Below, one piece after another: positions 50,701-57,466 of a DNA stretch of 64,000 bases. The position numbers and the translations under genes were made by a program. The notes beneath the pieces were generated by a model. The model ran no database searches. It was not told the origin of the DNA and saw only the letters and a program-made list of their open reading frames with translations. Origin of the DNA: Lacihabitans sp. LS3-19 (GTDB lineage Bacteria > Bacteroidota > Bacteroidia > Cytophagales > Spirosomataceae); contig NZ_RJUA01000003.1 of assembly GCF_024343575.1 (NCBI RefSeq), positions 124,001-188,000 on the forward strand, written 5' to 3'. Numbering within the stretch: position 1 is the first letter of the stretch; every line of letters begins with the position of its first letter.

Positions 50701-51993
50701 GCTGTTACCTTCATCGATGCTATAACTCAATGTACCGTAACTTGAGGATGCTTGAAAAGTGATTGTTCCAAAAGGAATGGAGCAATCGGGTTGAATTAAA
50801 ATCGGTGCTTCATAGGTAAGATTGGTACTTGGTATTTCGAACGGGCCGATTTCTACGTTTGCACCAATTGGTCGGATATTTCCTGAAAAATCTTTAGTCA
50901 AACCTTGATAATTCCAAGCACTTGTGTTTCCGCCATTTAAAGCAGGAGAACAAAATTGCAATCGGAAATCCCCGGCAGTTTCATCGAGAAAAAAGGGGTC
51001 AGAATCTAAATTAAAACCACTATCTGTACCATATCCAGTATTCCAGCTTGTACTTCCTCCGCTCCCTAATATTATACTATGAGAAATTAAAACGTTCGGG
51101 TCGGCATTATAAATTTCGTTGGAGCCATTTTTCCAAATAATAGTATTTGTGATAACTGGTAATGAATAAGAAAAATTATAAATCGCTCCACCGGAAAATG
51201 CAGAATTTCCAATAAAAAGGTCGTTTGTCAAAGTTGGTGAAGAACCCGAGGTATTATTTATTCCTCCGCCACTTACAGATGCTATGTTTTTAGTTATTAT
51301 GGAGTTAACCAAAGTAAGCGATGAGCCATTATTGCTTATTCCGCCCCCTGAACTAGCAGAGTTTCCTTTAAAAATCATATTTCTCAATATAATAGTAGAA
51401 TACCCATTGTACATTCCCCCACCAGAATTTCGTTCAATAATGTTAGCACTGTAGTTTGTAGATCCAGTCCCATTTGCATTTCCACCTATTATTTGAAAAC
51501 CATCTATTATAGTGCTAGAGCTCAAATAAGCAGTAATTAAAACGTGATACGTGTTTTCAGAGTTATTGGCAATATTTAAAGTACTGCCTGTGCCAGTTAT
51601 CACATCGGTGTCATTCAAGTCTCCACTTAGTATGGTGGCATTGGTGGTCCAGTTTCGTTCAGAAAGTAAGGTCTCATTACCTGCAAAACCACCAAAGATT
51701 TTCAAATCCTTGTTGAGATGAAATGCCTTATCTCGAACATCACTTGTAGAGCCATCTGGAGATTCTGTTGGATGGTAGGTTCCTGCTTTCACCCAAATCG
51801 TGTCACCAATTGCGGCTAAATTTATCATAGCTTGAAGACTGCCAGATGCAGCCACCCATGAAGTCCCATTACCTGTAGCACCCGGCAAAACATAATGTAC
51901 CGTGGCAAAACTCGAAATAGGTAAAGATATAAAATACAAAAAAAGGATAAAGCCATTTGGACACTTCCAAATGTTAAGTAAAATTGATTTCAA
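44797..51993 (-). CDS. Giant modular parallel beta-helix protein, 2398 aa
   Basis: N-terminal signal (ILFLYFISLPISSFA). Five copies of one large module, roughly at residues 28-394, 548-964, 968-1414, 1416-1791 and 1968-2331. Each starts like IYVNK.A.G.NNGTSW..A, has IWVA.G.Y.P, FHL...KIYGGF.G.ET.L.QR, ILSGDIN.DD, ENTYHVL, IDGF.I.GGNA, several GGGI.N..S.P.I.N turns, GSGGS.NWN..., and ends SPAIDAGN...DFAGN.RPQN..VD.GA.EG. This matches the polymorphic-membrane-protein/choice-of-anchor-Q class of beta-helices. Between modules 1/2 and 4/5 are pairs of SprB-like modules (YSID.G..Y). The end (VVILEPGFKAEFGSVFKTEI) carries the shared C-terminal domain. Likely a surface protein; the fold is inferred. 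Confidence 0.92.
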   Translation of the reverse strand: MKSILLNIWKCPNGFILFLYFISLPISSFATVHYVLPGATGNGTSWVAASGSLQAMINLAAIGDTIWVKAGTYHPTESPDGSTSDVRDKAFHLNKDLKIFGGFAGNETLLSERNWTTNATILSGDLNDTDVITGTGSTLNIANNSENTYHVLITAYLSSSTIIDGFQIIGGNANGTGSTNYSANIIERNSGGGMYNGYSTIILRNMIFKGNSASSGGGISNNGSSLTLVNSIITKNIASVSGGGINNTSGSSPTLTNDLFIGNSAFSGGAIYNFSYSLPVITNTIIWKNGSNEIYNADPNVLISHSIILGSGGSTSWNTGYGTDSGFNLDSDPFFLDETAGDFRLQFCSPALNGGNTSAWNYQGLTKDFSGNIRPIGANVEIGPFEIPSTNLTYEAPILIQPDCSIPFGTITFQASSSYGTLSYSIDEGNSYHSSPIFGNLPENDYSLKIKLTTSACEEVTSLSFVTIAAPIITVSIPAITQPNCLDQSTSIYVNALTTGGDLEYSIDDGVNYQTSPQFPSLTPDLYKIKVRIQGRLCPISGNEVIVKKLIVYVDKTATTGANNGTSWVDAYLDLQSAIDNYPCFGSEIWVAKGIYLPTSAPDGISVISRNLAFHIANGLKMYGGFVGGEDFLVERDPTLNETILSGDLLNDDVITGNGSTLQFSGNTENTYHVLIANNLGPESIIDGFTISGGHADGSGTMNYEGINNSRTLGGGIIISNASLTLSNIILKNNVANEGGGAIIHLNSNVSLINSTIEKNYCSVFGGGINITSSNLQITNTKANGNSGNYGGVLCAFGGSNIEILNSLFINNIAIYGGAIANYSSTENITNSTFAKNTATSFGSSVYNNASNLTISNNILWNNGDYEISNTSSTLAFNNNIVKGSGGSGNWNNSFGTDNGSNLDSNPSFVNPDIDDFRLLNCSAAIDAGNNTDWLAGGLLNDFAGNLRPQNSIVDMGALEGSVAATRIYVNKNAVGLNNGKTWFNAFTDLQAAIDENTCGVEIWVAAETYFPLSSLDGTTTDPKNNAFHINKDMNIYGGFFGNETLLSQRDPLINVTKLSGDINNDDTQTGEGESLVLNNTSENTYHVLVTANLTSVSSLDGFTIKGGNAIGINSTALDQIYFNQYKGGGLYNINSSPSISNMIFEANYANDGGGVYNYQSSPKFSKSNFIKNIVKYSGAGTYNIGSSAEYRECKFSENSALLSGGGVNNANSTNIVFDRTLFMANYAATGGGISNSSTDLKITNSIIAKNSAIYGGGIYNDTSSPEIFNTTISGNIVSERGGAVNNIRNSNPYFANCIIWGNFTKNTFQSSDNEFSNYLSSPTFKNSIIKQSEVNNAWNANYGSNLGGNLDINPIFFDSKNGDYRIMSNSPAINAGNDSEWLALGITNDFAGNIRPQNTTVDIGAYEGGEACPSGSIIYVNKSASGINNGSSWSNAYTDLQTAINANTCGTADIWVAAGNYFPLTAPDGTISDPRDKAFYLDLDMKIYGRFAGSETSLSQRNLAANQTILSGDINQDDLLVGSGSTLAISNNNENLFHVFITNSLTSNAQIDGFMIASGNADNSISQLYFSTGGFNKNIGGGILNVNSSPTLVNILLKANSAEYGGGIANDENAAPKIINVLLIKNKANSGGGLYNQYSSPTIINSTFSANRSTNENGGAISNFSGTSLRPMNPIIKNSIIWDNGEYQNVSSEVSNSPYVLNTYSNTILRGSGGSSNWISNLGINAGSNLDIDPVFTNPINEDYSLSNCSPAIDAADYNTWITTAFSTDIVGTPRPYNVEADMGAFENYGSSAPFVFSAPTVTQPNCSSIYGKIEINVSTNLGDLEYSIDNGISFQVDNVFEFLSAGNYHIKVRKSGSLCEESYESNPIVIIPISIPYMLTPVVTQLCNTTTGSIVVKAETTSSPLIYSIDNGITYQISNTFNNLTTNNYILKVKDLSSGCETSYMSNPVSINSSQFSASDIIYVKINATGTNDGSNWLNAFTDLQDAIDTNVCGANIWVTGGVYLPKTDLYGNSSPIDLLDKTFHLSKNMKIYGGFLGTETLLTQRNWATNKTILSGDINSDDVYTFFNGNPNFLNLEENVYHVLVTTNLDNSSDINGIEISGGNGIGIDYSGTDDISQEVGGGIYNHNSSPLITNIIVRNNLASYGGGIFNAFNSSPIITNSIISNNTAGLGGGMINVGNSSPIIINATFAKNWAAIFGGAVLNADNGNPSFLNCIFWSNSQNNLTNVSGSDIIDEGSTSFLANCMTQENSIYSSGTGILNNVNPLFLDIENNDFRLAVGSPAIDAGDNITWGYSGQTLDILGNNRPQNGTIDLGAFEGGINFPCLNNLNLNSPKDDYANNSYTRSANILIGKINASNFINEAAKVIYKAKVVILEPGFKAEFGSVFKTEIGGCN

Positions 51994-52257
51994 TGTCTAT
52001 AATGTTTTAAAGGGAATACCCAGAAATGAAGGAATTAGGTGTATTCTTTAATATCGAAAAATGAAGAACGATTTCAGGACTTCTTTATATTTAATAAAAT
52101 TAGATTATTGTAAGGTAGATAAATTAATCTGTTACTTTACCTAAAAATCTAAATTATACATATTTGAAAAAGGAAATTCAATACATATCTAATGGATTTT
52201 TTAACTTCCTTTCGCGAGTTTTTAATTCAAATTTTCTCAATTTGAATAAAGTAAAAA

Positions 52258-52578
52258 TCAACAAGCCTCTGAATATTGCTCCTGAATTACTTTCAATCTT
52301 CGGCGACTGACGAGCACGTCTTTGCCATTCAACAATTGTATAAAACAAGCTTTGGGGCTTTCTTTAATATTTTTAATAAAGCTTTTGTGAATGAGTAAGG
52401 AGCGGTTTGGTCTGACGAATTGGTCTAGGTCCAAATGATTTTGATGGAATTTTAAAGTGTAGGAAGAAACTTCTTTTCGACCATTTTTAAGATGGAAGAT
52501 CGAATAGTTTTGGTCAGCTTCAACAAACAAAATGCTGCTTTGGGCTGAAATTTGATTTATTATTTTAGGTGTAATCAT
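52258..52578 (-). CDS. Stand-alone LytTR DNA-binding regulator, 106 aa
   Basis: One LytTR domain: FVEADQNYSIFHLKNGRKEV, SSYTLKFHQNHL, FVRPNRSLLIHKSFI and the end VLVSRRRLKVIQEQYSEAC. There is no receiver. It lies 264 bp upstream of the start of the 2398-residue gene, on the same strand, and is separated from the kinase upstream by a hairpin element at 52632. This fits a local unit of LytTR followed by two giant proteins. Closest in pattern to the LytTR-only proteins at 20975 and 32791. Confidence 0.88.
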   Translation of the reverse strand: MITPKIINQISAQSSILFVEADQNYSIFHLKNGRKEVSSYTLKFHQNHLDLDQFVRPNRSLLIHKSFIKNIKESPKACFIQLLNGKDVLVSRRRLKVIQEQYSEAC

Positions 52579-52631
52579 GGCTATAAAGTTTTAGATTCAG
52601 TCTAAAGCTATTTTTATTAATCCAGGCAATC

Positions 52632-52697
52632 AAAAAAAAGGGCTGAAACGCCCTACACTTGGTATTAAATGGGCTGGAGAAGTGATGAAAAAAATAA
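52632..52697 (-). repeat. 60-bp hairpin element, copy 3
   Basis: AGGGC (52639-52643) pairs with GCCCT (52650-52654). On the minus strand this is followed by eight T, so it can serve as a terminator for the kinase gene. After the hairpin come ACTTGGTATTAAATGGGCTG and GAGAAGTGATGA, the same order as in copy 2. Confidence 0.75.
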
Positions 52698-52744
52698 TTT
52701 TGAAATTTAAAAAGCAAAATTTTTAAGAACCTTTGTTTAAAATT

Positions 52745-54559
52745 TCAATAAATGTTTAGAGAAAACTTAAATTTTGATCCCTTACCTATTTCACTTTCTA
52801 ATGTAATTTCTCCACCAAGTTCTTCTGCAATTCTTTGTACTATGTTCAACCCAAGACCGTAGCTTGGATCACCATTTTTATTTTCGCTTTTTATGGTAGT
52901 ATACTTTTCAAATAGTTGTTGTTGACTTTTTGGTTCAATTCCTGGCCCTTGGTCTATCACTGAAAAAGCAAGCTGTTTAGGATTTGCTTCTACTTCAAGC
53001 TTTACCTCTTTGCCACTTTCAGTGAATTTTAATGCATTGCTGATAAGATTTTCTAATGCTCTAAACAACAGCGTTTTGTCTGTAAGGATAGATTCGTTTT
53101 CTTGAAGATTTAAGATTTTGAATTGAATGTTTTTTGAAATGGCAATAGTCGAAAACCGAGTTTGTAATTTTGACAAAAGCTCAGCTATGTCAACTTCTTT
53201 TAAGTCCAATTTTTGCATTTCATTTTTATCAATACTTAAAATTTCTCTGATAATTCTCAGGCCAAAATCCGTTGTTTCCAAGATTTTCTCTTCTACTTCT
53301 TTTAAATCTTTTGTCGAATTTTGGCTCAAGTTTTGTACCCAAAGTTTAATTGCAGTAAAAGGACTACTTAAATCATGGGATACCACCGACATCAAATGGT
53401 TTTTCTTGGCATTCAATTCATTCAGCCTATAGTTCTGACTTTCAATTAGCTTATTTTTTTTCTTGTTTTTATATAAAGCAAAACTCACAATAAAGGCCAA
53501 TACAAGTAGGCTTAGTATTCCAGATATATAAAATAGTTGACGGTTTTTACTAGCTTCCAACTGAGCGTTCAATAATTGGTTTTGCCGCTCTCTTTCTATC
53601 GCATTGTGGTTTTCCTGGAGTTCAGCTATTTTGTTATTCGTTTCATTATTAAGTATTTCTGCTTTAAGTTTATTGCTTTCTAACAATAATGCAAATGCCT
53701 TGTCGTGTTGTTTTAGGTTAGCATAAAGGCTCGAAAGCTGCTCGATGGTCTGTTGTTGGAATGATTTCGATTCAAGTTTCTTTGCCAACTCAGCAGCTTC
53801 TTCTAAAAAAATAATGCTCTCTTTTATTTTTTTTTGGCCTTCTAAAGCCCCAGCTTTATTGATCAAATTATACCATAGATCTGACTTATTGGTTTTGGTT
53901 TTTAAATATGCAAAGTTTAAATCTGTAAGTTTTTCAGCTTCTACATATTTTTTCTCTGTGATATAAAGTGCCGAAAGGTTGATTCTTAGATTGGCCATAC
54001 CTTTCTCATCTTTGAGCTTCGATTTTATTTTTAAAGCTTCTTTATAGAAATATATGGCAGAGTCCAATTTACTCTCAGATCGATAAATTACCCCTAAATT
54101 ATTATAAAACGTTGAAAGTTTTTTCTCGTTAAGTTCTTGCTTTTGAGGATGATTTATATAGCTTAATATGAGAACTTTGGCTTTTTCTAATTGGTTTGAA
54201 TTAACATAAATATATACCAAGTCTGAGGCAGCAGACATTTGGTCAGAAAGTCCAAGGTTGAGTTTTGAAAGTCTCAAAAATTCTAAATAATACTTTGTGG
54301 CTTCTGTAGGATTTCCAGTGTAATCATAATGTAAACCTTTGAATCTCTGAGCGTAGGCTTCTGCCTTTTTTGATTTGGTTTCATTGTATGCTTTGGATAA
54401 AAGCTCAGACCAAATAAGCATACTGTCGGTTTTTGAACCGTCTGAAACAGGCCAAGTTTCTAGCCAGGAATCGATTTGTTTTTCAGTTATTTTTTGAGAG
54501 AAACTCAAGAAATTACTGAATATTAGACATAGAATTAAGATGTGTTTAGTTGTCTTCAT
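52745..54559 (-). CDS. TPR sensor histidine kinase (HisKA), 604 aa
   Basis: Signal peptide (KHILILCLIFSNFLSFSQ), TPR-like repeats to about residue 300 (e.g. NNLGVIYRSESKLDSAIYFY), a coiled coil, a membrane helix at 340-363, and a HisKA domain with LMSVVSHDLSSPFTAIKLWV and His395 as phospho-acceptor. The ATPase domain shows ENLISNALKFTESG, VIDQGPGIEPKSQQQLFEKY and GLGLNIVQRIAEELGGEI. It overlaps the NarL-type regulator upstream by 14 bp, so the pair is clearly one unit, with regulator first. No other domain is present. Confidence 0.93.
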   Translation of the reverse strand: MKTTKHILILCLIFSNFLSFSQKITEKQIDSWLETWPVSDGSKTDSMLIWSELLSKAYNETKSKKAEAYAQRFKGLHYDYTGNPTEATKYYLEFLRLSKLNLGLSDQMSAASDLVYIYVNSNQLEKAKVLILSYINHPQKQELNEKKLSTFYNNLGVIYRSESKLDSAIYFYKEALKIKSKLKDEKGMANLRINLSALYITEKKYVEAEKLTDLNFAYLKTKTNKSDLWYNLINKAGALEGQKKIKESIIFLEEAAELAKKLESKSFQQQTIEQLSSLYANLKQHDKAFALLLESNKLKAEILNNETNNKIAELQENHNAIERERQNQLLNAQLEASKNRQLFYISGILSLLVLAFIVSFALYKNKKKNKLIESQNYRLNELNAKKNHLMSVVSHDLSSPFTAIKLWVQNLSQNSTKDLKEVEEKILETTDFGLRIIREILSIDKNEMQKLDLKEVDIAELLSKLQTRFSTIAISKNIQFKILNLQENESILTDKTLLFRALENLISNALKFTESGKEVKLEVEANPKQLAFSVIDQGPGIEPKSQQQLFEKYTTIKSENKNGDPSYGLGLNIVQRIAEELGGEITLESEIGKGSKFKFSLNIY

Positions 54560-55199
54560 TTTCCAAAAGGCCGTTTTTTATTGCAAACTTCACCAAACCC
54601 ACGGTATTGCTTACCCCTGCTTTTACTAAAATATTCCTTCTGTGGGTATCAACTGTTCCGGTGCTTAAAAACAGTTTTTCTCCAATCTCCGCCGAACTGT
54701 ATTCTTTGCATATCAGCACTAAAATTTCTCTTTCGCGGGGACTCAACAAGTTCCCAAGTTTGTTCTCGGGTATCGTAGTAGTGTTTATAGCATCGATTTC
54801 TTCTTTTATATACAAATCAGAGCTTATGTATTTTTCGCCATTTGCTACATTTTCAATGGCCTCTAAGAGTTCATTTATTGATGCGTCTTTTAATATATAT
54901 CCTTGAATATCAAACTTTTCCAATTTTTTAATCGCTCGTGAGCCTCGCATCATTGTCAAGTATAATATCGGTAAATTAGGCTTTAAGATCCTTATGCTTT
55001 TTAATAGTTCTTCAGGTTCAAAATCAGGCAACTGAACGTCCAAAAGGAGAACATCTATGTCGATTATCTCCAAAGTATTTAGTAAAGATTGGCCATTAGT
55101 AAAAGTTGCCAAGACAGTTAACTGTTTATAGCTAGCAAATAATCTTTCAAGACCTTTTAAGAATATTTCGTGATCGTCGACTAAGGCTATTTTAATCAT
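54546..55199 (-). CDS. NarL/FixJ-type response regulator, 217 aa
   Basis: Receiver domain at 1-120 with D8-D9, D54 (VLLLDVQLPD), LPILYLTMM and the lysine in GYILKDA. The C-terminal LuxR-type HTH (150-212) reads LSPREREILVLICKEYSSAE, IGEKLFLSTGTVDTHRRNIL. The gene starts at ATG 55199 and overlaps the downstream kinase by 14 bp. The output family differs from the other two receiver regulators in the window, which are LytTR type. The upstream gap of 175 bp to the divergent lipoprotein gene probably holds promoters for both. Confidence 0.93.
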   Translation of the reverse strand: MIKIALVDDHEIFLKGLERLFASYKQLTVLATFTNGQSLLNTLEIIDIDVLLLDVQLPDFEPEELLKSIRILKPNLPILYLTMMRGSRAIKKLEKFDIQGYILKDASINELLEAIENVANGEKYISSDLYIKEEIDAINTTTIPENKLGNLLSPREREILVLICKEYSSAEIGEKLFLSTGTVDTHRRNILVKAGVSNTVGLVKFAIKNGLLENEDN

Positions 55200-55374
55200 T
55201 CGTATAGGTGAATTGAATTTGGGACAGAGTAAAAATAGTAATTTTCTTTAAAAATACTGCTTTTGTAAGATTTAAGTTTTATCTCAGAAAACCAAAAAAT
55301 ACCTAAATACAGTATGGTGCAGTGTTTTTTTTTATTGGAGCTTTGAGGCATTATTATTAAAACACTTTACCTCC

Positions 55375-55815
55375 ATGAAAAACTTAAACAGGTTATTGTA
55401 TTTTTTTGTGTTAAGCCTTTTGTTTTTTTCTTGTTCAAAAGACGAGCCAGAGCCAATCCTTGCAGACATGGTTTCAGGCGAATATGTGGTGGATTATTAT
55501 GTTGTAAATAACAAAAAAGTGACTTTGCCTGCCACAAATAGTTCAGGAGAAACCGCAACAGGCAAAATAAGTGCTTACAAAGTAGAAGATAATGTCGCCT
55601 CTTTTACTTTCTTTTTTACGCTTACAAAGTTTGGTATTTCTTCAAGTTCGAATAGTAAACTTGAAAATGTGACATTAAAAAAGGCCAATTCGACTGATAT
55701 TGAAGGTTTTGTGGGAACCGAGAAAGTTATAGAATATTCAAACAACAAACTGATTCTGACGATGACTAATGAAGACCCGAGTAAGGTCTTGGTGATAAAA
55801 GGCATCAAATTTTAG
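55375..55815 (+). CDS. Small lipoprotein of unknown function, 146 aa
   Basis: N-terminus MKNLNRLLYFFVLSLLFFSC gives a lipobox with Cys20, followed by SKDEPEPIL, a typical acidic tether. The mature part is beta-rich (SGEYVVDYYVVNNKKVTL, VASFTFFFTLTKFG). It resembles small lipocalin-like lipoproteins of Bacteroidota in length and style, but I see no decisive motif. It is divergent from the NarL-type regulator and 62 bp before a fibre-like gene, so the two may be co-transcribed and under that regulator's control. Confidence 0.75.
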   Translation: MKNLNRLLYFFVLSLLFFSCSKDEPEPILADMVSGEYVVDYYVVNNKKVTLPATNSSGETATGKISAYKVEDNVASFTFFFTLTKFGISSSSNSKLENVTLKKANSTDIEGFVGTEKVIEYSNNKLILTMTNEDPSKVLVIKGIKF

Positions 55816-55877
55816 CATTTGTCAAAATTGAAAAAAATGGCAATAAAATATATCAATTATACTTAAAACCTTAAAGC

Positions 55878-56732
55878 ATGAAAACTTCATTTTTTACTAT
55901 TTTAGCAGCTTTTTTTGTTACGTATTGGTCCAATGGTCAATCAATTATTATTGATCCAAACTTAGACAATACCATCAGTTCAAGTTCCACCACCAATTAT
56001 TTGGATCTGCATAAAACAGGAACGAACAATTATGTAGGTTTAAGGTTTTTCCAAGGGGCTGCAAATAGGGGTGGTTTATATTATGATGATGCTAATGGTG
56101 TTTTGAATCTTTCAAATGGACCCACTTTAAGTGGAATAGTTTGGAATAGGACCACCTCCAGAGTTGGAATTGGTACTTATGCCCCCCTAGCTAAACTGCA
56201 TATTGAAACTAATAATAGCCCTTCTGTACCTCATATATTGCTCCGAGAAGATAATGTAAGTGATGGAGCAAGAATCAATTTTGAAAATGCTGGAGTAGGC
56301 TCAAACAGATGGACATTGTATGGTATAAATTCGGTAGTACCTAGTTCATCAAGGTTTAATTTTTTCCATACTTCTTTTGGAAATATACTGACCATATCTG
56401 GTGATGGAAATACCAAAATGGAGGGTTATACACAGCTAGGCAATAATGCACCTAAAATAAAGATGAAAGTTATAACAGGTTCATTTGGAAATTCCGAAGG
56501 TTCCTGGTATGATATTCCACATGGTCTTATTTCCTCTAAAATATTAGCAGTAAACGCAAAAGTTGAACCGGTGGGAAATGCCACGGCATACACCCTGCCA
56601 AATAGTTTAGCACCTGGTCTAGAGTATTCTGTAGGGTATAATGATACTGTTGTTTTTTTTATGTTAAAATCAGGTAATGCTGAGTTTTTGTTAAATAGGA
56701 ATGTTAAGGTTTTAATAACTTATGAAGAGTAG
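55878..56732 (+). CDS. Secreted fibre-like protein without S74 domain, 284 aa
   Basis: Signal peptide MKTSFFTILAAFFVTYWSNG. The middle shows the phrase RVGIGTYAPLAKLHIETNN, which is typical of Bacteroidota fibre proteins that often carry S74 domains, then GDGNTKMEGYTQLG. Here the S-D-x-R-L-K block and coiled coil are absent. Instead the last 90 residues (KMKVITGSFGNSEGSWYDIP, GLEYSVGYNDTVVFF) look like a different beta-domain that I cannot name. It ends 1 bp before the end of the convergent receiver-LytTR gene. Likely secreted; function unknown. Confidence 0.8.
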   Translation: MKTSFFTILAAFFVTYWSNGQSIIIDPNLDNTISSSSTTNYLDLHKTGTNNYVGLRFFQGAANRGGLYYDDANGVLNLSNGPTLSGIVWNRTTSRVGIGTYAPLAKLHIETNNSPSVPHILLREDNVSDGARINFENAGVGSNRWTLYGINSVVPSSSRFNFFHTSFGNILTISGDGNTKMEGYTQLGNNAPKIKMKVITGSFGNSEGSWYDIPHGLISSKILAVNAKVEPVGNATAYTLPNSLAPGLEYSVGYNDTVVFFMLKSGNAEFLLNRNVKVLITYEE

Positions 56733-56733
56733 G

Positions 56734-57462
56734 TTACATCACTTCCAACCGCTTCACAAGCTCTTCGGCGTATTTTTTAGAAATCGGAATCTCGGTGTTT
56801 AAAATATATACTACCGTTGGCTCAAACCGTGTTAAATAATCCAAATTGACAGCAAAGGATTTATGGGTGCGGAAAAAGTTTTGTTTTTTCAATTTTTCTA
56901 AAAACAAGCTCAATGAATTTCGGATGATTTCTTTGCGGTCAGCTAGGTGAATTTCAACATAATTTCCTTCTGCCTTAATCCAAAGGATTTCAGAAAGTGG
57001 TAATTTGGTATATCGATATTTGTCTTTTATAAACAGTGCGTCTTTAATTACAAGATTATCAGACTCCTCGGGTTTTGTATCTTCTTCTGTTTTTTTCGAA
57101 ATAATAAAAAGTGCCATTTCTATGGCCGTAAACAATTGCTCTTGTTTGAACGGTTTCACGAGGTAATTGGTCGGGTTTACTTTTTTTGCTCGTTCTATGG
57201 TAGGACCGTCAGAATAAGAAGTGGTAAAAATAAAAGGAATTTTGAACCGCTCATTTATCACTTCTGCAAGGTCTATTCCATCCTTTTTTCCGCCCAAGTT
57301 CACATCGAGTAAAATCAAGTCTGGGGTTTCAACTTCTAATATTTCGATGGCTTCGTCATAGTCCATGGCAGTTTCAAGGACGTCATAACCCATTTTGCTC
57401 AACATGTTTTCCATGTCAGCCGCTATTATGCCTTCGTCTTCTACGAGTAGAATTTTTACCAT
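56734..57462 (-). CDS. LytR/AlgR-type response regulator (receiver + LytTR), 242 aa
   Basis: Receiver at 1-122 with E8-D9-E10, D53 (LILLDVNLGG), FIFTTSYSD and the lysine in YLVKPFKQEQ. A linker rich in E and K follows, then a LytTR domain (about 140-242) with ILWIKAEGNYVEIHLADRKE, FFRTHKSFAVNLDYL and IPISKKYAEEL. It follows its likely partner kinase after 4 bp. The pair has the same design as 21406-23906. Its 3' end abuts the convergent fibre-like gene. Confidence 0.93.
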   Translation of the reverse strand: MVKILLVEDEGIIAADMENMLSKMGYDVLETAMDYDEAIEILEVETPDLILLDVNLGGKKDGIDLAEVINERFKIPFIFTTSYSDGPTIERAKKVNPTNYLVKPFKQEQLFTAIEMALFIISKKTEEDTKPEESDNLVIKDALFIKDKYRYTKLPLSEILWIKAEGNYVEIHLADRKEIIRNSLSLFLEKLKKQNFFRTHKSFAVNLDYLTRFEPTVVYILNTEIPISKKYAEELVKRLEVM

Positions 57463-57466
57463 TTTT

